64,000 nucleotides of DNA from positions 7,701,001 to 7,765,000 of the forward strand of contig NZ_CP095481.1 in the NCBI RefSeq assembly GCF_023023025.1. Reading direction: 5' to 3'. Both the position numbers and the translations under genes were made by a program. Within the stretch, counting starts at the first letter, position 1. Every line of letters starts with the position of its first letter. The stretch is from Amycolatopsis sp. WQ 127309 (lineage in GTDB: Bacteria; Actinomycetota; Actinomycetes; Mycobacteriales; Pseudonocardiaceae). The notes beneath the pieces are model-generated. The model saw only the letters and a program-made list of their open reading frames with translations, was not told the DNA's origin and did not search any database. Below are positions 51,883-59,630 of the stretch, piece after piece.

Positions 51883-52054
51883 TCTTCACGGACTGCCAGT
51901 TCCCCGGCGCGTAGATGGCGAGGACCTTGTCGTCGCCCTGGGGGTCCTTGCCGCCGTAGACGTAGAGGATCCCTTCCGGCCGCGAGGCTTCGAAGTGCTC
52001 GCCGTGCGGATACTTGTCTTCGTAGCTGCGGCTGGTACTTACCTCGACGGCCAT
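51860..52054 (-). CDS. Small protein, unknown function (64 aa)
   Basis: A 64-residue, acidic, soluble-looking protein (MAVEVSTSRSYEDKYPHGEH..., with GILYVYGGKDPQGDDKVLAI). It is read as real because GAGGAG lies six bases before the ATG at 52054 and third-position GC is high. The family is not recognised. It ends inside the 3' end of the dehydratase-like gene on the other strand. Confidence 0.65.
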   Translation of the reverse strand: MAVEVSTSRSYEDKYPHGEHFEASRPEGILYVYGGKDPQGDDKVLAIYAPGNWQSVKITEGKEK

Positions 52055-52134
52055 CGATCACTCCTCGCTGAGCTGGTCTTCGTAGGTCGCGAACGGTGGC
52101 GGGGCCGTTACAGGTGGTGAGCTCCCGGCGGGCG

Positions 52135-52587
52135 TCAGCGAGGCTGCGGCGCGGGGAGACCGGCCGCGGCCAGGGCGTCCCAGAGGGGTTTCGCGTCGTA
52201 CCGGTGGAGGCCCGGCCCTTCGACGAACTGGCAACCGAAACTGGCGGCGGTGAGCGTCGTGGTCCGGTTCTGGGTGTCGAGGAAGCGGAGTTCGTAGCTC
52301 GGGCCGAGTTCGAGGGTGCAGGCGATGTCCGACGGCGGGGCCGGCAGGGAGCACGCGGCGGCGGCGATCTTCCTGATCGCCGCCGCGTCGGTGGTGCGGG
52401 CTCCGGCCGGGGTGCGGCCGGAGAGGCTGGGAAGCGCCACCTGGAGGGGGCGGTCGACGAGTTCCCGGGGTTCGTAGCCGGGGGAGCACAGCGCCGGAAG
52501 GTCTCCGGACCCCGGTTCGGTGCGGCCGCACGCCGTGGCGGCGGCGAGGAGGAGCAGGACGCCGGCCACGGCGGGCAGTCTTCGCAT
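52135..52587 (-). CDS. Small lipoprotein, unknown function
   Basis: A 150-residue putative lipoprotein. The signal (MRRLPAVAGVLLLLAAATAC) ends in a lipobox-like ATAC with the lipidated cysteine at residue 20. The mature part has three further cysteines and a probable beta-rich fold; it resembles small actinobacterial DUF3558-like lipoproteins in size and pattern, though the match is weak. The ATG at 52587 follows GGGGAGCG. Confidence 0.75.
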   Translation of the reverse strand: MRRLPAVAGVLLLLAAATACGRTEPGSGDLPALCSPGYEPRELVDRPLQVALPSLSGRTPAGARTTDAAAIRKIAAAACSLPAPPSDIACTLELGPSYELRFLDTQNRTTTLTAASFGCQFVEGPGLHRYDAKPLWDALAAAGLPAPQPR

Positions 52588-52654
52588 GGGCACGCTCCCC
52601 AGACGGAAGTGCCCGGCCGCGCGGTTGCACGGGACCGCGCGGGCTTCCGTGGCG

Positions 52655-53776
52655 TCAGCGGAAGAGGCGGAAGAACCCGCGCACCTGCTCGACCAGCGAC
52701 TCCGGCTGCTCCAATGCGGCGAAGTGGCCACCTCGCGGCAGTTCCTCGAACCAGCGCAGGTCGGTGAAGCGCCGCTCGGCCTCGCGGCGCGACGGGACCG
52801 TGATGTCGCGCGGGTAGACCGACACCCCGGACGGCGCGGTGACCGTGTCCCGGAAGTCGGCGAAGCTCTCCCAGTACAGGCGCGCCGACGACGTGGCCGA
52901 CGCGGTGAACCAGTAGACCGAGATCTCGTCGAGGATCTGCTGCCGCGACACCGCGTCCTCGGCGTGGCCGTTGTTGTCCGTCCAGGCCCGGAACTTCTCG
53001 GCGATCCAGGCGGCCTGGCCCGCGGGGGAGTCGGTGAGGCCGTAGCCGAGCGTCTGCGGCCGGGTCGACTGCTGTCCCGAATACCCCCGGCCGGTGCGCT
53101 GGAACTCCTCCGCGGCCGCGAGGTTCACGCGCTCCGCGGGCGTCGGGTCGTCGAACGTCCCCAGCGCGACGGACCCCAGGTTCACGTGCACGGCCGCGAC
53201 CCGCTCGGGCGCCACCTCGCCCAGCGCGCCGGACACCGCCGAACCCCAGTCGCCGCCCTGCGCGCCGTACCGCTCGTAGCCCAGCGACACCATCAAGGTG
53301 TCCCAGGCGCGCGCGATGCGCTTGACGCCCCAGCCGGTCGTCGACGGCTTGTCGCTCCAGCCGTAGCCGGGCAGCGACGGCGCGACGACGTGGAACGCGT
53401 CCGCCGGGTCACCGCCGTGCGCGCGCGGGTCGGTCAGCGGGCCGAGGACGTCCAGGAACTCGAGCACCGAACCCGGCCACCCGTGCGTGAGCACCAGCGG
53501 GAACGCGCCCGGCTCCGGCGAGCGGACGTGCAGGAAGTGGACGCCCAGCCCGTCGACGGTGTCGCGGTACTGCGGGAAGACGTTCAGCCGCGCGGCGAAC
53601 CCGAAGTCGTAGTCCTCGGCCCAGCTGCGGCACAGCTCCTGCGCGTAGGCCAGCGGCAAGCCCTGCGACCAGTCGTCCACCGGCTCGGGATCGGGCCACC
53701 GCGTCCGGCGCAACCGGTCACGCAGATCCGCGATCTCGGCTTCGGTGACGCTGGCTTCGAACGGTTCGGCGGCCAC
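52655..53776 (-). CDS. Epoxide hydrolase (EHN-domain, microsomal type)
   Basis: A 373-residue alpha/beta hydrolase. The N-terminal EHN domain (about 5-105) shows LRDRLRRTRWPDPEPVDDWS and LNVFPQYRDTVDGLGVHFL. The oxyanion motif is LTHGWPGSVLEFL near 100, the nucleophile Asp is in QGGDWGSAVSG near 173, and the histidine is in PRGGHFAALEQPE near 350. The lid tyrosine is likely in the TGRGYSGQQST region. It opens epoxides to diols. The GTG at 53776 follows GGGAGG; the preceding MFS gene overlaps it by 59 bases in another frame. Confidence 0.93.
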   Translation of the reverse strand: MAAEPFEASVTEAEIADLRDRLRRTRWPDPEPVDDWSQGLPLAYAQELCRSWAEDYDFGFAARLNVFPQYRDTVDGLGVHFLHVRSPEPGAFPLVLTHGWPGSVLEFLDVLGPLTDPRAHGGDPADAFHVVAPSLPGYGWSDKPSTTGWGVKRIARAWDTLMVSLGYERYGAQGGDWGSAVSGALGEVAPERVAAVHVNLGSVALGTFDDPTPAERVNLAAAEEFQRTGRGYSGQQSTRPQTLGYGLTDSPAGQAAWIAEKFRAWTDNNGHAEDAVSRQQILDEISVYWFTASATSSARLYWESFADFRDTVTAPSGVSVYPRDITVPSRREAERRFTDLRWFEELPRGGHFAALEQPESLVEQVRGFFRLFR

Positions 53777-55088
53777 AGTGGCCTCCCTTTCTCGGATCGG
53801 ATGCGGGTCGGGCGCCGGGGCGCCGGGTCAGGCTGAGGACGAGTCCGGCCAGCGGCAGGGCCGCGAGCACGGCGAGGGCCACCGGCACCGGCACGACGCC
53901 GGACAGGCCCGCGACCGCGGCCGGGCCGATCCCGCCGCCCAGGAAAATCATGAAGGTGAGCAGGCCCTGCGCGGTGTCGCGGTCGCGCGTGTCGACCAGA
54001 TCCGGTGCGAGGCCCACCAGGACGGCCTGCGCGCCGGCGAACCCGCACACGGTCAGCGCCGTGCCGGCGACGACCGGGACCGGCCCGGTGAAGACGGCGA
54101 CCACGAGCACACCGACGACCGTGAGGGCCGCCAGCCCGGCCGATATCCGCCAACCGGGGAACCGGCCGGTCAGGGTGCCGACCAGCCGTCCGGCCAGTAC
54201 CGAGCAGGCGGCGGCCGGGACCAGGAGCGCGCCGGCTTCCAGGGCGCCACCGCCCGTGGCCTGCTCGATCAGGGACGGGGCGAGGAACAGCACCCCGTAG
54301 TAGCCGGCGAAGACCGTCCCGCCGATGATCCCGGCCGGCAGGAAGCCGCGGGCCGTGATCACCCGGCGAGGCACGAACCCGTCGGGCGTGCGCCGTACGC
54401 GCCACCACAGCCCGACGGCGGCGAGCGCCCCGGCGGCGGCCACGACGAGCGTCACCGGAGCGGGCAGGCCGACCGAGTGGGCCTGCAGCAGCGTGATCAC
54501 CGCGCCGGCGAGCACCGACAGCACGGCCGCGCCGGCGACGTCGAACCGCCCCGCCGGCTCGCCGCCACCGGCAGGCGCGAACGAGCGCCTGCTCGCCCAT
54601 GCCGCCGGCAGGAGGGGCAGCGCGACGACCGGGATCGCGAGCACGGCCCGCCACCCCAGCCAGGCGGTGACCGCCCCGCCCAGCAGGGTCCCGCACGCCG
54701 ACGCCGTCGCACTGGCGGCGGCGATGATCCCCAGCGCCCGGATCCGTTCCCGCCCGGGAAGGGCGGTGACCGCGGCGAAGACGGCGATCACGGTCGCGCC
54801 CGCCCCGGCGCCCCCGAGCAGCCGGCCGGCGATGACGACCGGCAGCGTCGGGCCGGCTCCCGCGAGCGCCGAGCCCGCGGCGAGGGTCACGACCCCGGCG
54901 ACGAGAACCCGGAAGGGGCTCCACCGGCCCATCAGCCGGCCCGCGACCGGCATCGCGAGCGCGGACGTCAGCGACCACGCGGCGAGGATCCAGGCCGTGG
55001 CCCCGAACGGCACCGCGAGCCCGCGGCCGATGGCCGGCAGTGCCACCGACGGCGCGCCCAGTGCGACGTACTGGGGCAGCACCAGCAA
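53718..55088 (-). CDS. MFS transporter (drug:H+ antiporter type); start uncertain
   Basis: A roughly 456-residue, 12- to 14-helix exporter with loop motif GRLMGRWSPFRVL near 50 and TM5 motif IIAAASATASACGTLLGGAV. The first helix begins upstream of the TTG at 55088 (RRLGLVLGLLVLPQYVALGA), so that start would cut it; no ATG, GTG or TTG precedes it in frame before a stop. GAGGAG six bases before an ATC at 55163 makes this rare start codon a candidate. The 3' end reads 59 bases into the epoxide hydrolase gene. Divergent from the CGNR regulator. Confidence 0.82.
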   Translation of the reverse strand: MLVLPQYVALGAPSVALPAIGRGLAVPFGATAWILAAWSLTSALAMPVAGRLMGRWSPFRVLVAGVVTLAAGSALAGAGPTLPVVIAGRLLGGAGAGATVIAVFAAVTALPGRERIRALGIIAAASATASACGTLLGGAVTAWLGWRAVLAIPVVALPLLPAAWASRRSFAPAGGGEPAGRFDVAGAAVLSVLAGAVITLLQAHSVGLPAPVTLVVAAAGALAAVGLWWRVRRTPDGFVPRRVITARGFLPAGIIGGTVFAGYYGVLFLAPSLIEQATGGGALEAGALLVPAAACSVLAGRLVGTLTGRFPGWRISAGLAALTVVGVLVVAVFTGPVPVVAGTALTVCGFAGAQAVLVGLAPDLVDTRDRDTAQGLLTFMIFLGGGIGPAAVAGLSGVVPVPVALAVLAALPLAGLVLSLTRRPGARPASDPRKGGHCGRRTVRSQRHRSRDRGSA

Positions 55089-55191
55089 CCCCAGGACCAG
55101 CCCCAGCCGGCGCCCGTCCGGGGTGTGGTCCGATGCGCCGCTGAGGGTCCCGTCCGCTGGGATCGTCGTCTCCTCTCGGTATGGTGTGACA

Positions 55192-55216
55192 CGTGACAGC
55201 TGCTTTGGATGTCACG
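55192..55216. promoter_or_regulatory. Inverted repeat between MFS and CGNR genes, candidate operator
   Basis: CGTGACA at 55192-55198 and TGTCACG at 55210-55216 are perfect inverted 7-mers with an 11-base spacer in the divergent region. Additional TGTGACAC just upstream extends the left arm's half-site. It is well placed for the CGNR regulator to control both divergent genes. Confidence 0.6.
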
Positions 55217-55243
55217 TTACGGAACGGTGAGGAGACACGTCAA

Positions 55244-55825
55244 ATGCTCGATGCGTGTTACACCGACGCGGCGGTCCAGGCGGCCGTCGATCTCGCCAAC
55301 ACCTGGAAGCCGATCAAGGGGGAGGACGCGCTCGAGACCGTGGCGCAGCTCCGGGACTTCCTCGACGCCCATTCAGGCCTGGTCGCGGATCAGGCGACCG
55401 GTCCGCGGCGGCTCACCGGCACCGATCTGGCGGAGGTCCGCACGGTGCGCGAGACGGTGCGCGCCGTGCTCGAACGAGCCGCCACCGACGCGGCCGGAGC
55501 CGCGGCCCTGATCAACGACGGCCTGCGCCGCAGCCGCGCCACCCCGGCGCTGCGCCACGACCACGACCGCTGGTGGACCGAGGTCACCGCCGGCACCGAC
55601 CGCTGCTCGGCGCACCTGGCCGCGACCACGCTGAGCGCGCTGGCCGCCGTGATCGCCACGCTCGGCCCGGCTCGGCTCGGCGTGTGCGCCGGACCGAACT
55701 GCCGGGGCACCTTCGTGGACCTCTCGCGCAACGGCTCGAAGCAGTACTGCACCCGGACCTGCGCCCACCGCGCCAGCGTCGCGGCCTACCGCAGCCGGAA
55801 CGCCCAGGGCGACGAGCCGTCCTGA
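55244..55825 (+). CDS. CGNR zinc-finger (ABATE-domain) regulator
   Basis: A 193-residue protein with a helical ABATE-type domain (about 1-130; AVDLANTWKPIKGED) and a C-terminal CGNR zinc finger: LGVCAGPNCRGTFVDLSRNG, then YCTRTCAHRASVAAYRSR. Four cysteines bind zinc; the usual CGNR tetrad reads CAHR here. Family members regulate adjacent transporters. The ATG at 55244 is preferred because GGTGAGGAGA lies nine bases upstream and the inverted repeat then sits upstream; a GTG at 55193 would put the repeat inside the gene. Likely represses the divergent MFS exporter. Confidence 0.88.
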   Translation: MLDACYTDAAVQAAVDLANTWKPIKGEDALETVAQLRDFLDAHSGLVADQATGPRRLTGTDLAEVRTVRETVRAVLERAATDAAGAAALINDGLRRSRATPALRHDHDRWWTEVTAGTDRCSAHLAATTLSALAAVIATLGPARLGVCAGPNCRGTFVDLSRNGSKQYCTRTCAHRASVAAYRSRNAQGDEPS

Positions 55826-55916
55826 CCGGCTTTGCGGACCAGGCGGCCGAGCACGAGCCGACCCTCCACTGTGTACTGACCGCGCGGACGGTGCCCGGGT
55901 CGGCTAGCGTGACCGG

Positions 55917-57074
55917 CTACTCGAACACCCCGTAACCCGCGACGGCGTGGGCCCGGACGCCGTCCATGTCGAGCTCCACGCCGATGCCGGGGGTGTCGGG
56001 AAGCGTGATGTAGCCGTCCTTGACGATCGAGCCGCTGCCGTCGGGGGCGTGGACGTAGCTGTCCCACACCGCGCGCTCCTCGAGGGCGTGCCATTCCTGG
56101 ACCAGGAAGTTGGGGATCGCGCCGCACATGTGCGACGTGGCCATCGTGCCCAGCGGCGTCGACACCAGGTGCGGTGCGAACGGGATGTAGTGCAGCTCCG
56201 CGAGGTTGGCGATCTTCTTGGCCTCGGCGAGACCACCGCACTTCGGCACGTCCGGTTCGATGACGTCGACGGCGCCGCGTTCGAGCAGTTCGCGGAATCC
56301 CCACCGCAGGTAGAGGTTCTCGCCCGCGCAGATCGGCGTGCGGGTCTGCTCCCGCACCCGCACCAGCGCGTCGATGTTCTCCGCCGGCAGCGGTTCTTCC
56401 AGCCACATCAGGCGGAACGGCTCGAGCTCCCACGAGATCCGGCACGCGCTCGGCACGTCGTAGCGCGCGTGGAGGTCGATGGCCAGATCGACGTCCGGTC
56501 CGATCGCTTCCCGGACGGCGGCCACGCGCTCGACCATCGAGCGCAGCTCGGCGGCGTTGATCGTGTGGTTGAAATCGTCGAACTTGGCCGGGTGGCGCAG
56601 GTTGTCGATGTCGAACTTGATGGCGGTGAAGCCTTCGGCGACCATCCGCTGGGCCCGGTCGACGCACCCGGCGATCGAGCCCGCCGGGTCGTCGCCGTCG
56701 CCGCAGTCGGCGTAGAGGCGGATGCGGTCGCGGAACTTCCCGCCGAGCAACCGGTAGACGGGCTGGCCCGCGGCCTTGCCCGCGATGTCCCACAGCGCGA
56801 GCTCGATCCCGGACAGCGCGATCACCGACACTCCGCCCTGGACACCCGCGAAAACCTTGCTGCGCCGCAGTTTCTCCCAGCACCGCTCGACGTTGCGCGG
56901 GTCCTCGCCGATCAGGAGGGGCGCCAGGAAGCCGATCATCCCGACGACGGCGCCCGCGCCGGCGTCGGGATTGGCCTCGCCGAACCCGCTGATGCCCTCG
57001 TCGGTGTCGATCCGCACCAGCGTGGCCTGACCGTGGTAGGCCACCACCGCCGTCGTGACGTTCACGATCCGCAT
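55917..57074 (-). CDS. Mandelate racemase/enolase-superfamily dehydratase (galactonate dehydratase-like)
   Basis: A 385-residue sugar-acid dehydratase-type protein. The N-terminal capping domain (about 1-120) precedes a barrel with KFD near 165, an acid ligand in DLAIDLHARYD near 198, a second in WLEEPLP near 228, the third in CAGENLYL near 255, and a catalytic histidine in FAPHLVSTPLG near 305. This His/Asp/Glu/Glu set fits the mandelate-racemase subgroup that dehydrates acid sugars to 2-keto-3-deoxy acids. The ATG at 57074 follows GGGAGAAC. Divergent from the FCD regulator. Confidence 0.92.
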   Translation of the reverse strand: MRIVNVTTAVVAYHGQATLVRIDTDEGISGFGEANPDAGAGAVVGMIGFLAPLLIGEDPRNVERCWEKLRRSKVFAGVQGGVSVIALSGIELALWDIAGKAAGQPVYRLLGGKFRDRIRLYADCGDGDDPAGSIAGCVDRAQRMVAEGFTAIKFDIDNLRHPAKFDDFNHTINAAELRSMVERVAAVREAIGPDVDLAIDLHARYDVPSACRISWELEPFRLMWLEEPLPAENIDALVRVREQTRTPICAGENLYLRWGFRELLERGAVDVIEPDVPKCGGLAEAKKIANLAELHYIPFAPHLVSTPLGTMATSHMCGAIPNFLVQEWHALEERAVWDSYVHAPDGSGSIVKDGYITLPDTPGIGVELDMDGVRAHAVAGYGVFE

Positions 57075-57125
57075 TGTTCTCCCGCCGCCGGGTAGTGCGT
57101 ACGAATGGACTGTCGCGAGGTCCAA

Positions 57126-57138
57126 CTTGTCCGATAAG
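57126..57138. promoter_or_regulatory. Candidate FCD/GntR operator
   Basis: CTTGTCCGATAAG is an imperfect palindrome (CTT...AAG arms and central matches, 5 of 6 pairs) in the 72-bp gap between the dehydratase and regulator starts, nine bases upstream of the regulator's ATG. Its length and CTTGT half-site fit FadR-type FCD regulators. Confidence 0.5.
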
Positions 57139-57146
57139 CTGATGAC

Positions 57147-57887
57147 ATGCAAAGGAGACAAGAGTCACCGGACGCTGTCAAGGTCCGGACTCTGCCGGTG
57201 CAGGTGGCGGCCCACCTGACCCGGCGCATCGTCAGCGGCGAGTTCGAGGAGGGCCGGGCCCCGTCGGAGCTCGACATCTCCCAGGAGTTCGGGGTGTCCC
57301 GTGTGGTGGCGCGGGAGACGCTCAAGATCCTCGCCTCACTCGACATCGTCGATGTCGCGCAGGGCCGCCGCGTCGTCGTGCGTCCCCGCGCTGAGTGGGA
57401 TTACCTGAGCCCGTTGCTGATCGAGTGGCTGCCCGCGGAGATCGTCGGCGAGCTGCTGCAGGAACTGCACCAGCTGCGCGTGCTGCTCGAACCCGAACTC
57501 GCCGCGATGGCCGCGGCCACCGTCACGGACGAGACGCTGGCCCGGCTCCGGGCCGAGATCGACCGCATGTCGGTGCTGGAGGCGGATCCCGAGGCCTACC
57601 TCGAGGTCGACCACGAGTTCCACATGGAGATCTGCCGGGCGGCCGACAACCGCATCCTCGACCGGATCATGTACTCCGCCCGCTGGCTCGGCACGGCCAG
57701 CCGGCGCATCACCAACGAGGGGCCGGCCGCGCTGCGCTGCGCCACCACCGACCACACGGACATCTACGAGGCGCTCGTGGCGCGCGACCCGGAACGGGCC
57801 CGCGCGGCGATGCGCAAGCACCTGAGCAACAACTCCACGCTCATCGCCCAGACGCAGCGAACCAAGCGGGCCACCGGGCGGCGCTAG
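57147..57887 (+). CDS. GntR-family FCD-domain transcriptional regulator
   Basis: A 246-residue regulator. The N-terminal winged helix spans about 12-80 (LTRRIVSGEFEEGRAPSELD, then GVSRVVARETLKIL, and GRRVVVRPR wing). The FCD helical domain (about 100-230) shows EVDHEFHMEICRAADNRIL with the histidines/aspartates that bind a metal and a carboxylate ligand. FCD regulators usually sense sugar acids or organic acids, consistent with the sugar-acid genes on both sides. ATG at 57147 follows GATGAC without a strong ribosome site, so the start is likely but not certain. Confidence 0.92.
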   Translation: MQRRQESPDAVKVRTLPVQVAAHLTRRIVSGEFEEGRAPSELDISQEFGVSRVVARETLKILASLDIVDVAQGRRVVVRPRAEWDYLSPLLIEWLPAEIVGELLQELHQLRVLLEPELAAMAAATVTDETLARLRAEIDRMSVLEADPEAYLEVDHEFHMEICRAADNRILDRIMYSARWLGTASRRITNEGPAALRCATTDHTDIYEALVARDPERARAAMRKHLSNNSTLIAQTQRTKRATGRR

Positions 57888-57936
57888 CCACACCGCACGA
57901 CCGGGATCCGGAACCGACGACGAGGACGGACGAGGC

Positions 57937-58098
57937 ATGGCAGCACCCTTCCTCGCACCGGCGGCCGGACACCCGGACCGCACCTTGTTGCTGGGCGAGA
58001 ACTTCTTCCACCGCGACGACCCGCGCTACGCCCGTGCCTCGCTCGACTTCGGCGTGCCCCACACCGCACGCAACAGTTCGGCGTCCTTCGCCGCATGA
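57937..58098 (+). CDS. Small hypothetical protein in the sugar-acid operon (53 aa)
   Basis: A 53-residue frame with strong GC3 coding bias and a CGAGG before its ATG at 57937. It starts MAAPFLAPAAGHPDRTLLLG and contains ENFFHRDDPRYARASL. No family is recognised. It may be a small protein, or the 5' remnant of a longer gene lost between the regulator and the binding protein, because the 95 bases between it and the binding-protein gene are weaker in coding bias. It accounts for over half of the 306-base gap between those genes. Confidence 0.45.
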   Translation: MAAPFLAPAAGHPDRTLLLGENFFHRDDPRYARASLDFGVPHTARNSSASFAA

Positions 58099-58193
58099 AC
58101 GACCCGCAGCGGGGCGCTCGCCTCGCTGTCCCGCCGGTTGCACCGTCGCCCCGTCGGTACGCGTCCGCTCGATCGGACGCGAGAGGAGTTGTC

Positions 58194-59630
58194 ATGGAAG
58201 AGAAAACGGACCTGTCGAGACGCACGTTCCTCGGGATGAGCGCGGGAGTGAGCGCGCTGGGCGTGCTCGGCCTCGCCGGGTGCGGGAGCGGCCCCGCACC
58301 CGCGCCGCAGGTCGACGTCCAGGTCCCCAAGGCGCTGCTCGATCAGGCGGCCGCGCTCCGCGGCGGGTCGGCGGGGATGCTCTCGCAGAAGCTGTACTCG
58401 GAGGCCGCCAACAAGGCGCTGGACAAGTCGTTGCAGGTGTTCGCGCAGGCCACCGGCACCACGGTCCGCAACGACCTGGTCTCCGGCGACGCCGGTGACA
58501 TGGTCGCGAAGATGGACGCCGAGGTGAAGGCGGGCACCAACCGCGACCTGGCCTTCCTGAGCGACCGGCGGTTCGTCGGCCAGCTCCACAACCTCGGCGC
58601 CCTCACCGACGTCACCGACGTGGTCACCGAGATGAAAGCGCTTTACGGGGAGCCCGCGACGGAGGCGGCCAACTACTGCGTGTTCGACGGGCGCTGGTTC
58701 GCGATCCCGTACCACTTCATCGCGACCGGGATGTACCTGCGCAAGGACTGGTACCAGGAAAAGGGTCTCCCGCTCAAGCCCCACTACTCGTGGGAAGAGC
58801 TGCGCGACAACGCGCTGGCCGTCTCCGACCCGGCGAAGCGGCGCTTCGGCTGGGGGCTCACGGTGAACCGCTCCGGCGACGCCAACGGCTTCATCGCGAA
58901 CGTCATCAACACCTACGGCGGGGCGATCGCGGACAACACCGGCACGAAGGTGACGTTCAACTCGCCGGAAACCGTCGAAGCCGTCACGTTCATCGGCGAC
59001 ATCTACACGAACCCGAAGTACGCGCCGATGCTGCCACCCGGGATCGGCAGCTGGACCGACTCGAGCAACAACGAGAACTGGCTGGCCCAGATCCTGGGGC
59101 TCACGCTCAACCAGTTCAGCGTCTACGCCGACTCGAAGACCAAGAAGAACCCGGTCTACGCCAACACCCACCCGTTCAACGGCGCCACCGGACCGGCGCT
59201 CGACCGGCCGCTCGCGTACGGCGAGTCCAACTCGTTCGTCGTGTTCAAGGGGGCGAAGAACCCCGACCTCGCCAAGCTGGTCGCGAAGTTCATGGTCGGC
59301 GGGAGCGCGCTGCTCGGTGTCGCGAAGGAAGCGCCGTGCCTGGTGAACCCCTCGTGGGACAAGGTGTGGGACTCCGACCCGTACTACACCACCGGTGACC
59401 CGGCCTTCGCCGCGCTGCGCGAGCAGACCCGCGCGGCGCTCCCGATCAAGACCAAGACCGGCTACGCCTTCCCCCAGGCGCCGAGCCCCGGCGAGCAGGC
59501 CGCCACCGCCGCCTACCTGCTGACCGACATGATGCAGTCGGTCATCCAGGGCACCCGGCCGGCCGACGCCGTGGCCTCGACCCACACCCGGATCGTCCAG
59601 ATCTTCGAGCAACAGGGCTACCGGCAGTGA
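58194..59630 (+). CDS. Sugar-type ABC transporter substrate-binding protein, Tat lipoprotein
   Basis: A 478-residue exported binding protein. It has both a twin-arginine motif (SRRTFLG) near residue 8 and a lipobox (GLAGC) near residue 27, so it is likely exported folded and then lipidated. The mature part is a type-2 fold of sugar or oligosaccharide importers, with GDAGDMVAKMDAEVKAG and WEELRDNALAVSDPA. The ATG at 58194 follows GAGAGGAG; a longer frame upstream lacks such a site. It is followed by the fused permease gene with a GTGA overlap. Confidence 0.9.
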   Translation: MEEKTDLSRRTFLGMSAGVSALGVLGLAGCGSGPAPAPQVDVQVPKALLDQAAALRGGSAGMLSQKLYSEAANKALDKSLQVFAQATGTTVRNDLVSGDAGDMVAKMDAEVKAGTNRDLAFLSDRRFVGQLHNLGALTDVTDVVTEMKALYGEPATEAANYCVFDGRWFAIPYHFIATGMYLRKDWYQEKGLPLKPHYSWEELRDNALAVSDPAKRRFGWGLTVNRSGDANGFIANVINTYGGAIADNTGTKVTFNSPETVEAVTFIGDIYTNPKYAPMLPPGIGSWTDSSNNENWLAQILGLTLNQFSVYADSKTKKNPVYANTHPFNGATGPALDRPLAYGESNSFVVFKGAKNPDLAKLVAKFMVGGSALLGVAKEAPCLVNPSWDKVWDSDPYYTTGDPAFAALREQTRAALPIKTKTGYAFPQAPSPGEQAATAAYLLTDMMQSVIQGTRPADAVASTHTRIVQIFEQQGYRQ

